Positions 1 through 5,403 of a stretch of DNA of 8,299 nt are shown piece after piece. The notes under the pieces were generated by a model that was given only the letters and a program-made list of their open reading frames with translations, was not told the DNA's origin and did no database searches. The position numbers and the translations under genes are program-made. This stretch comes from UBA349 sp964444115 (GTDB taxonomy: Archaea; Methanobacteriota; Methanobacteria; Methanobacteriales; Methanobacteriaceae). The stretch lies in NCBI GenBank assembly GCA_964444115.1, contig CAYUFT010000093.1:1-8299 (forward strand), read 5' to 3'. Position 1 is the stretch's first letter; every line of letters starts with the position of its first letter.

Positions 1-192
1 ATGAAAATAGACTTCCAGGACTCAGAAATTCAACTTGAAGCAGAAGATATTTCTGTAGAAGAAATGCTAAAACAGCTGGGTATAAATCCTGTGGAAGTAG
101 TAGTTACTCAAAACGGAAGGATAGTTTTGGAAAGCTCTATTCTCCAAAGAGGGGATGAAGTTAAAATAATCCAGGTTATTCATGGAGGATAA
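1..192 (+). CDS. ThiS/MoaD-like ubiquitin-fold sulfur-carrier protein
   Basis: A 63-residue protein with the beta-grasp pattern of ThiS/MoaD/SAMP proteins: short beta strands (residues 1-14), a helix (about 19-26), further strands, a late R-G-D-E-V segment, and a C-terminus ending exactly in Gly62-Gly63. In this family an E1-like enzyme adenylates the terminal glycine, which then carries sulfur as a thiocarboxylate or is joined to lysines. The ATG is the first base of the window, so the ribosome site is not visible, but the length is normal for the family and the protein looks complete. It precedes thiI by 109 bp. The partner pathway (molybdopterin, tRNA thiolation or protein modification) cannot be read from sequence. 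A ThiG-type thiazole role is less likely because a Thi4 is encoded nearby. Confidence 0.8.
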   Translation: MKIDFQDSEIQLEAEDISVEEMLKQLGINPVEVVVTQNGRIVLESSILQRGDEVKIIQVIHGG

Positions 193-213
193 CTAAAAAG
201 TTACCAATGATTT

Positions 214-219
214 AGGAGG
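214..219 (+). promoter_or_regulatory. Orphan Shine-Dalgarno-like AGGAGG
   Basis: A perfect AGGAGG lies 22 nt after the stop of the sulfur-carrier gene. No ATG, GTG or TTG follows at a usable distance; the next bases are a T-rich tract. It may be a relic of a lost small gene or chance. Confidence 0.3.
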
Positions 220-227
220 ATAAATTT

Positions 228-256
228 CTATTTTTTAGTATTTTTCTATTTTTAAT
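228..256 (+). terminator. Oligo-T tracts after the sulfur-carrier gene
   Basis: Three closely spaced T-runs of five or six bases lie between the small sulfur-carrier gene and thiI. Archaeal RNA polymerase terminates at such runs without needing a hairpin, so thiI may have its own promoter. No hairpin is evident here. The assignment rests on base composition only. Confidence 0.35.
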
Positions 257-301
257 GTTAAACATGAATTAATGTGATTTAATTAATTATGAGGGGATTA
301 T

Positions 302-1486
302 ATGAAATATGATTTGATATTACTGAGATACGGGGAAATTGGGGTTAAAAGCCCACCTGTTAGAAGAAGATTTGAAAAGAAATTGATTTATAATATTCAC
401 GCATCTTTAGATGGTAAAATTATTAATGATGGTGGCCGATTTTTACTTTATCCTCGTGATAAAGACAATAAAAATGAAGAAACTGCAAACCTCATTGAAT
501 CAGCCCTGGAAAAGCTTTACAAAATATTTGGGATAGTTTCCTTTTCACCAGCAGTGGAAACCACAACCACCAAAGAAAATATTAAAATTAAGGTTCAGGA
601 ATATGTGGAAAACTTATTAAAAGAAGGAATATTCTCTCCAGAACAATCATTTGCTATTCGGGCTCGAAGAGTTGGAGACCATGATTTTAGCAGTCAAGAA
701 ATCGCTGCTTTTGCCGGTTCAGCCTTCTTTGAAAAAACTGAATCAAAGGTTGACCTTTCCAACCCGGACTTTGTTCTTTATTTAGAAATTAGAGAAAATA
801 AAACTTTCATATATCACGAAAAATTACAAGGACCGGGAGGAATGCCACTGGGTACTCAAGGCAAAGTAATTGCCCTGGTTTCTGGAGGAATTGACTCTCC
901 AGTGGCCACCTATCTCATGATGAAAAGAGGCTGTGATGTGACTATATTGAACTTTAATAATCAACCCTTTACTGAACCATCTGAAAAGCTTTTAAAAATA
1001 GCCAAAAAACTAAAAGAATATGCTTCAGGTTCTAAATTAAAAGTTTACCAGGCAAAATATGGAGATTATCTGAAAAAATGCCAGGATGAAGCACCAGAGA
1101 GAATGACCTGTGTTTTCTGTAAAAGTGGGATGTATCAAGTTGCAGAAAAACTTGCAGAAAAAGAAGGAGCACTGGCCATTATTGATGGTAGTAGTGTGGG
1201 ACAAGTAGCTTCTCAAACACTCCCTAATATTTTAGCCACCAGATACTCGGCTAATCTTCCAGTTTTAAGTCCATTAATCGGATTGGACAAGTTGGAAATC
1301 GAGAATATTGGTAGAAAAATTGGAACTTTTCCTATTTCAACCCTTCCCGATAGTGGATGTAAAGCCGCGCCTCGATATCCTGAAACCAATGCTAATTTAG
1401 AGCAGACTTTGGAAATTCAAGAGGATCTTGATCTAAAATCAGATCTGGATGATGTATTTGACAATATTATTGAATTAAAATTTTAA
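302..1486 (+). CDS. thiI: tRNA 4-thiouridine synthase ThiI (archaeal, no rhodanese domain)
   Basis: A 394-residue ATP-dependent tRNA sulfurtransferase that makes 4-thiouridine at position 8 of tRNA. The order is an N-terminal ferredoxin-like part (1-60), a THUMP RNA-binding domain (about 60-170), and a PP-loop ATP pyrophosphatase domain with the nucleotide motif S-G-G-I-D-S-P at 194-200. Bacterial ThiI often has a C-terminal rhodanese domain; here the protein stops after the PP-loop domain. It carries C270-V-F-C273, matching the CxxC shown to be needed in Methanococcus maripaludis ThiI, and C353 in the D-S-G-C segment, which aligns with the Cys344 region of E. coli ThiI. These cysteines probably carry the sulfur. 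A GAGGGG ribosome site at 291-296 supports the ATG. The gene lies between two other sulfur-chemistry genes, with thi4 95 bp downstream. Confidence 0.95.
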   Translation: MKYDLILLRYGEIGVKSPPVRRRFEKKLIYNIHASLDGKIINDGGRFLLYPRDKDNKNEETANLIESALEKLYKIFGIVSFSPAVETTTTKENIKIKVQEYVENLLKEGIFSPEQSFAIRARRVGDHDFSSQEIAAFAGSAFFEKTESKVDLSNPDFVLYLEIRENKTFIYHEKLQGPGGMPLGTQGKVIALVSGGIDSPVATYLMMKRGCDVTILNFNNQPFTEPSEKLLKIAKKLKEYASGSKLKVYQAKYGDYLKKCQDEAPERMTCVFCKSGMYQVAEKLAEKEGALAIIDGSSVGQVASQTLPNILATRYSANLPVLSPLIGLDKLEIENIGRKIGTFPISTLPDSGCKAAPRYPETNANLEQTLEIQEDLDLKSDLDDVFDNIIELKF

Positions 1487-1488
1487 TT
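1473..1488. repeat. 16-bp perfect AT-only palindrome across the thiI stop codon
   Basis: AATTAAAATTTTAATT reads the same on both strands and contains the thiI TAA (1484-1486). It has no loop and only a delayed T-run (1504-1511), so it is a weak terminator candidate. In such AT-rich DNA it may be chance. Confidence 0.4.
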
Positions 1489-1518
1489 ATATCTCAATTT
1501 TAAATTTTTTTAATTCAT

Positions 1519-1543
1519 AACTTAACAGAGTTAATTTCAAGTT
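1519..1543. promoter_or_regulatory. Nested inverted repeat upstream of thi4, possible operator
   Basis: TTAAC-AGA-GTTAA (1522-1534) is a perfect 5-bp inverted repeat with a 3-nt spacer. It is enclosed by AACTT (1519-1523) and AAGTT (1539-1543). The core ends 46 bp before the thi4 ATG, between thiI and thi4, where a repressor site would sit. Which protein binds, if any, is unknown; a thiamine-responsive regulator is only a guess. Confidence 0.35.
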
Positions 1544-1580
1544 CATTTATAATAAAAATGAAAATTTTGGAGGTAGAAAA

Positions 1581-2405
1581 ATGGTTATATTTTCTAGCGC
1601 ATCTGAAAAGGATGTAACTAAAGCTATTGTTTCTGAATTTGCTGAAGAATTTATAGAATACATTGAAAGTGACGTTATTATAATAGGTGCAGGCCCTAGT
1701 GGACTATATGCTGCTAAAAAACTTTGCGAAGCCGGTGTTAAAACTCTAATAATTGAAAGTAACAATTATCTAGGTGGAGGCTTCTGGATTGGTGGATATT
1801 TAATGAATAAACTCACGGTCAGAGCTCCAGGTCAAAAAATCCTTGATGAAATTGGAGTACCTTACAAAGAGTTTCAAGAAGGTTTATATGTCGCTGATGG
1901 GCCTCATGCCTGTTCCAAACTTATTGCCAGTGCCTGTGACGCTGGGGTTAAAGTTATCAACATGACCAAATTTGACGATGTAGTTTTAAGGGACGGAAAA
2001 GTTTCTGGTGTTGTTATTAACTGGACTCCGGTTTCTGCTCTTCCCCGAGCTATCACCTGTGTTGACCCGGTTGCTATTGAATCTAAATTGGTAATTGATG
2101 CTACTGGACACGATGCAGTGGTTGTCAGTTCCTTAGAAGAAAGAGGCCTGGTTGATATTGAAGGATTTTCTCCTATGTGGGTGGAAAAATCAGAAGATGC
2201 CATTGTTGAAAACACTCAGGAAGTATTCCCTGGGGTTTTAGTCACTGGAATGGCAGTTGCAACCGCCTTTGGACAATCTCGAATGGGCCCTACCTTTGGT
2301 GGAATGCTAGTCTCTGGTGAAAGAGTTGCAGAGATTGCTATCGATTTATTAAAGAATGAAAATGATAGTAAACTTTCTCCTGAAGCAGCTACAGTAAGTA
2401 AATAA
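1581..2405 (+). CDS. thi4: Thi4 thiamine thiazole synthase, cysteine type
   Basis: A 274-residue Thi4-family enzyme that builds the thiamine thiazole from NAD, glycine and sulfur. The FAD/NAD-type Rossmann motif G-A-G-P-S-G is at 36-41, preceded by a hydrophobic strand and followed by an acidic strand end (E59). Later family motifs are D162-P163, T-G-H-D (175-178) and R-M-G-P-T-F-G-G (234-241). C160 sits just before V-D-P, where yeast Thi4 has its sulfur-donor Cys205 and Haloferax volcanii has an essential Cys, while Methanocaldococcus jannaschii has His and uses sulfide. This copy is therefore predicted to be able to give up its own cysteine sulfur. Older annotations call archaeal members ribulose-1,5-biphosphate synthetase, which is superseded. 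GGAGG at 1569-1573, 7 nt before ATG, fixes the start. The upstream ATG at 1558 is out of frame. Confidence 0.95.
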   Translation: MVIFSSASEKDVTKAIVSEFAEEFIEYIESDVIIIGAGPSGLYAAKKLCEAGVKTLIIESNNYLGGGFWIGGYLMNKLTVRAPGQKILDEIGVPYKEFQEGLYVADGPHACSKLIASACDAGVKVINMTKFDDVVLRDGKVSGVVINWTPVSALPRAITCVDPVAIESKLVIDATGHDAVVVSSLEERGLVDIEGFSPMWVEKSEDAIVENTQEVFPGVLVTGMAVATAFGQSRMGPTFGGMLVSGERVAEIAIDLLKNENDSKLSPEAATVSK

Positions 2406-2443
2406 TTTTACTTACATTATTTTTTTTATTTTTTATTTTTTTT
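2394..2443 (+). terminator. Hairpin plus T-tract terminator spanning the thi4 stop codon
   Basis: GTAAGTAAA (2394-2402) pairs perfectly with TTTACTTAC (2407-2415). The four-base loop TAAT contains the stop codon. An eight-base T-run (2420-2427) and further T-rich sequence to 2443 follow. This has the layout of a bacterial intrinsic terminator, with the left arm coding the last residues of Thi4. The stem is AT-rich (4 G/C among its 18 bases), so it is only moderately stable. Confidence 0.65.
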
Positions 2444-2883
2444 AAGAATTAAATTTTAAATTTAAATATTATTTTTTTAGATTTCATTTTATCATCAGAA
2501 TTTATTCATAAATATCTACAAAAAAATTTCCAGATAATAAATATTTGAAAATAAATTATAAAACATTTAAAATATTTTTTTAGTGTTATTTCAACTAATC
2601 AATATCAAAACATTGATAAAAAATTGATTTTAATCATATATTCGTTATAGTCGAGTTTAGCGAAGTTAGATGGCGGTTATTTTAATCCAAATTGATGCTA
2701 TTAATGTATTCAAAACATTGGTATTTGATTAATGTCATATAGGTGCAACGATCCATTTTGATAGGGTTTTTAGTTTTTAGCAATATTATATGAAAAATAT
2801 GATTAAATAGCTTAATAATATTATATTTTATTATATTTTATATTGTATTGACTTTTATAGAAAATATTATTTTTTTAATTAGA
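2444..2883. other. Gene-poor spacer between thi4 and the antiporter gene
   Basis: No convincing coding frame is seen. Most of it is very AT-rich, but about 2640-2765 is less so and contains word-like non-repetitive sequence. TCAAAACATTG occurs twice in direct orientation (2605-2615 and 2710-2720), 105 bp apart, and AAATTGAT also recurs (2621-2628 and 2689-2696). This island could be a decayed gene, a mobile-element remnant or an untranslated RNA. The thi4 and antiporter genes converge here. No strong oligo-T run serves the minus strand immediately after 2884. Confidence 0.4.
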
Positions 2884-4098
2884 TCATTCTTCTTCTTCTT
2901 CTTTTTCTTTTTCTTTGGAATCTACAAGGCCTAAATGCTTACTAAATAAATTGATGGTTGATCCTTGTATTAATGCTGAAGTTATGGTAATAAAGAATAC
3001 AATATTAAAAATCATATCTCCACCTTCAATTCCAGATACTATAGGATATGTGGCAAAAATAATGGGTACTGCTCCTTTAATTCCTACCCATGAGATAAAT
3101 GTTTTATCTTTAATTCCTACATTAAATGGCCAAAGAGATAAGAATACAGCAATTGGTCGGGCAACTAGTATTAAGAAAAAGGATATTAAAATTCCTATTC
3201 CCATAATTGGAATAATTTGAGAAGGAAAAACCAGAAGTCCTAAAGTTAAAAACATGATTATTTGCATTAACCAAGCTAATCCATCAAAGAATTGTGTTTG
3301 GATTGTTTTATTAACGAAATTTCTGTTTCCAAGTATTAAAGCCGTAATATATACGCTTAAAAAACCATTACCTCCCATAAAAGAGGTCACAGTGAAAGTC
3401 AAAAATGCTATGGATATAGTAAGAACTGGATAAAGCCCCGGTATAGGGAGATTTATTTTATTAATAAGTTTGTTTGATCCTCTTCCAAAAATAACTCCCA
3501 TTATTACTCCTAACCCTATGGATTGTATAAGTAATAGGAATGTGGACCAGAGTGATGTTGTAGGATTTAAAATAAGAAATATCAACGTGGTTGTCAGAAA
3601 ATAGGCCATAGGATCGTTTGTTCCACTTTCAAGTTCGAGAGTGGGCTCAATATTATTTTTCAATTTTTGTTTTTGGGAACGAAATATGGAGAATACTGCA
3701 GCTGCATCAGTTGATGAAACAATGGCACCTATTAGAAAGGATTCTATAAGTGAAAAATGGGTGATGAAATTAATAAAAAACCCTAATAGTATTGTAGTGA
3801 CAAATACACCCACTGTGGAAAGCACTATTCCTCTCCCCAGTATAGGTTTAATGTCTTTTGATTTAGTATCCAAACCTCCGGAAAAAAGGATGATCACTAA
3901 TGCAATTATGCCTATAAACTGGGTTATTAATGGATTGTCAAAGTAAATCCCTCCAATCCCTTCAGAACCGGCTAACATCCCAATTAAAAGGAAAAATATT
4001 AATGAAGGAATTCCAATTCGGTTAGAAGTTTTACTTATTATTATGCTTAGAAAAAGCAATAAGGAACCAATGAATATGAACTGTTCTGAAAACATCAT
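2884..4098 (-). CDS. CPA1-type cation/proton antiporter, NhaP-like
   Basis: A 404-residue integral membrane protein with about 12-13 hydrophobic helices. It exchanges Na+ or K+ for protons across the cytoplasmic membrane. Diagnostic segments are F-S-G-G-L-D (72-77), S-S-T-D-A-A-A (128-134), E-S-G-T-N-D-P (157-163) and A-R-P (313-315). N161-D162 is the Asn-Asp pair of electroneutral CPA1 antiporters such as M. jannaschii NhaP1, and W-V-G-I-K-G-A-V-P (337-345) is also typical. The membrane part ends near 390 and is followed by a tail of only Lys and Glu (395-404). There is no RCK_C domain as found in the longer NhaP2 relatives. The start is one of two adjacent ATGs (4098 or 4095). No ribosome site is seen, and a TATA-like box about 27 bp upstream suggests a leaderless mRNA. 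Na+ versus K+ cannot be decided from sequence. Confidence 0.9.
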   Translation of the reverse strand: MMFSEQFIFIGSLLLFLSIIISKTSNRIGIPSLIFFLLIGMLAGSEGIGGIYFDNPLITQFIGIIALVIILFSGGLDTKSKDIKPILGRGIVLSTVGVFVTTILLGFFINFITHFSLIESFLIGAIVSSTDAAAVFSIFRSQKQKLKNNIEPTLELESGTNDPMAYFLTTTLIFLILNPTTSLWSTFLLLIQSIGLGVIMGVIFGRGSNKLINKINLPIPGLYPVLTISIAFLTFTVTSFMGGNGFLSVYITALILGNRNFVNKTIQTQFFDGLAWLMQIIMFLTLGLLVFPSQIIPIMGIGILISFFLILVARPIAVFLSLWPFNVGIKDKTFISWVGIKGAVPIIFATYPIVSGIEGGDMIFNIVFFITITSALIQGSTINLFSKHLGLVDSKEKEKEEEEE

Positions 4099-4115
4099 TA
4101 TCTATTTAAATCAAG

Positions 4116-4139
4116 ATTAGTATATAATATTAGTATATA
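4116..4139 (-). promoter_or_regulatory. Antiporter promoter with a tandem repeat
   Basis: ATTAGTATATA occurs twice in direct order (4116-4126 and 4129-4139), 13 bp apart. On the minus strand it forms a TATA-like box centred near 4125, about 27 bp before the ATG at 4098. That spacing is expected when transcription begins at the start codon. The second copy could be a regulator site or simple AT repetition. Confidence 0.4.
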
Positions 4140-4225
4140 TTTTATTAAATAATGGATTTAAGTTTATTAGCTCACTGAACTTATATTTTGATTTTTCTTA
4201 TCTATTTGAAAGTTAAATGGAATGA

Positions 4226-4388
4226 ATTTATATATAACAATAGTAATATTTTTATAAAATTATTATATTCTAATAGATTATTAGTAATATAAAATATGGT
4301 GAGTGAGAATAATATTTCACTTATAATCAATACTCTAAATTGAGTTTCGGAATATTTAATGCTTTAATATTAATCACGGGTAGATATA
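4226..4388 (+). promoter_or_regulatory. Promoter and leader region of the MOSC gene
   Basis: Two TATA-like boxes on the plus strand (about 4227-4238 and 4286-4295) precede the MOSC gene, implying a leader of roughly 65-125 nt. AGTGA (4302-4306) and TCACT (4317-4321) form a weak inverted repeat in it. The only ribosome-site match is GGGT at 4378-4381. No structured riboswitch was recognised. Confidence 0.35.
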
Positions 4389-4826
4389 ATGGGAAAAATA
4401 ATTGCAGTTTGTATCAGTAATGAAAAACAAACCAAGAAAAAGGACATTAATCAGGGCCATATTATAAAAAATCACGGACTGGAAGGTGATGCTCACGCAG
4501 ATAGTGATTCGCACCGTCAGATATCATTACTGGCCCAGGAAAGTATTGATAAAATGAAAGCTCAGGGCCTGGATGTTAAAGCTGGAGACTTTGCTGAGAA
4601 TCTTACCACTACTGATATTGACCTCAAATCTCTTCCTGTTGGTACCGTACTGAAGGCCGGGGAAGAGGTTCTTTTGGAAATTACTCAAATTGGAAAAGAA
4701 TGCCACACTCCCTGCGCTATTTATCACCAGGTTGGAAATTGCGTCATGCCTAGTGAAGGGATATTTGCTGTGGTTTTAGAAGGTGGAGTAATTAAATCAG
4801 GGGATCAAATTCTGATTAAAGATTAA
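4389..4826 (+). CDS. Single-domain MOSC protein
   Basis: A 145-residue stand-alone MOSC domain, the beta-barrel fold found at the C-terminus of molybdenum-cofactor sulfurases and in YiiM- and mARC-type proteins. Family segments are G-L-E-G-D-A-H-A (30-37), H-R-Q-I-S-L-L (42-48), A-G-D-F-A-E-N-L (65-72), and G-K-E-C-H-T-P-C (102-109). C105 and C109, with C118 nearby, are candidates for carrying sulfur or contacting a pterin cofactor. MOSC domains are proposed to move sulfur to metal centres or handle molybdopterin; for single-domain archaeal members this is not established. Methanogens need molybdenum or tungsten pterin for formylmethanofuran dehydrogenase, which fits. It is divergent from the antiporter gene and not in an evident operon with other cofactor genes. 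Confidence 0.92.
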   Translation: MGKIIAVCISNEKQTKKKDINQGHIIKNHGLEGDAHADSDSHRQISLLAQESIDKMKAQGLDVKAGDFAENLTTTDIDLKSLPVGTVLKAGEEVLLEITQIGKECHTPCAIYHQVGNCVMPSEGIFAVVLEGGVIKSGDQILIKD

Positions 4827-4832
4827 ATAAGT

Positions 4833-4894
4833 TATTTTTGGGGTTTTCTCTTTTAAACTCTTTAAACTCTTTTTATTCTCTTTTATTATATTTC
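4833..4894 (+). terminator. Pyrimidine-rich tract after the MOSC gene
   Basis: Just after the stop codon comes a long T- and C-rich stretch with several T-runs, including two exact head-to-tail copies of TTTAAACTC (4852-4860 and 4861-4869). It is likely an archaeal oligo-T termination zone. No hairpin is seen. Confidence 0.45.
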
Positions 4895-4966
4895 CTTTCA
4901 AAATTTCCTATTATTTTAATGATTATTTACTCATTTTTTTATAAAGAGTAAACTTTAAATACTATT

Positions 4967-5002
4967 GTTCGTATAATATAGTACATTCGATAATACACGA
5001 AC
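4967..5002. promoter_or_regulatory. Inverted-repeat operator candidate over the zinc-ribbon promoter
   Basis: GTTCGT (4967-4972) and ACGAAC (4997-5002) are perfect inverted copies, extended by TA/TA after one mismatch. Between and overlapping them, TTCG followed by ATAATA recurs as a near-direct repeat (4968-4978 with one extra T, and 4986-4995). The TATA-like stretch 4973-4980 lies inside the repeat. A bound dimer would cover the promoter 55-90 bp before the ATG at 5057. The bound regulator is unknown. Confidence 0.5.
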
Positions 5003-5056
5003 TAGTTTTTAGTTGGTGAATTTATTAAAAAAATAATTTTGGTTGGGGAAGATAAA

Positions 5057-5275
5057 ATGAAATGCGAAAATCTAAATCAAGAATGTCCAGAATGTGGTTG
5101 CAAAGATAAAAGAATATCCAGAAGAAGGAATTCCAGTTCCAGTGAAGATGCTTTTTATATTCCACATATACCACAAGGTTCGGTGGGTATTGTTAAATGC
5201 GGTGAATGCGGCCATGTATTTGAAATATGTGAGAATAGCAAAATGCCAGTTGAAGTGAAAAAGACGCTGGTATAA
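5057..5275 (+). CDS. Small zinc-ribbon protein of unknown function
   Basis: A 72-residue protein with two cysteine knuckles, C10-P-E-C13 and C48-G-E-C51, the four-cysteine pattern of a zinc ribbon, plus extra C3, C15 and C58. Between them is a basic patch (K-R-I-S-R-R-R, 18-24) and a serine run (26-29), then an aromatic and proline-rich stretch (33-40). Zinc ribbons of this size bind nucleic acid or proteins, but no specific family is recognised. The ATG at 5057 is preferred, with GGGG at 5045-5048 as a weak ribosome site. An in-frame TTG at 5039 would add six residues. The gene stands alone with its own promoter and terminator, so neighbours give no clue. The repeat over its promoter suggests tight regulation. 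Confidence 0.72.
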   Translation: MKCENLNQECPECGCKDKRISRRRNSSSSEDAFYIPHIPQGSVGIVKCGECGHVFEICENSKMPVEVKKTLV

Positions 5276-5279
5276 TATA

Positions 5280-5341
5280 TTTTTTTTTATGCACTTTTTT
5301 TTTAATAATTTTTAATTTAGTTAAGACCTATACTTTTTTTT
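5280..5341 (+). terminator. Three T-runs after the zinc-ribbon gene, two in a duplicated unit
   Basis: T-runs of 9, 9 and 8 bases at 5280-5288, 5295-5303 and 5334-5341 make a strong archaeal oligo-T termination zone. The second and third lie in near-identical units (AC, T-run, AATAATTT; 5293-5311 and 5332-5349), spaced 39 bp apart, which suggests a local duplication. Confidence 0.6.
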
Positions 5342-5403
5342 AATAATTTAAAACTAATTCGGAAAATATTTAAAATAAACATCCTATATAAAAATTGGGT
5401 CAA

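Noticed and set aside
1546..1556. TATAAT-like sequence as the thi4 TATA box
   Set aside because: It lies only about 30 bp before the ATG. Transcription would then start after or within the clear GGAGG ribosome site, so the true box must be further upstream.
1547..2215. Minus-strand open frames opposite thi4
   Set aside because: They lie wholly antisense to a well-supported gene, lack ribosome sites and show no family features. Similar antisense frames opposite the antiporter (2915-3220, 3641-3946) and the MOSC gene (4527-4727) were rejected for the same reason.
2682..2756. Minus-strand 24-residue open frame in the thi4-antiporter spacer
   Set aside because: It has an ATG but no ribosome site, no recognisable motif and no room for a larger frame. 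It is kept only as part of the unexplained island.
2640..2760. C/D-box or H/ACA guide RNA in the spacer island
   Set aside because: There is only a partial C-box-like TTGATG, with no D box (CTGA) at a usable distance and no ACA-tailed hairpins.
4296..4343. Possible 15-residue leader peptide before the MOSC gene
   Set aside because: No ribosome site, no codon bias and no amino-acid pattern typical of attenuation. The ATG overlaps a TATA-like sequence.
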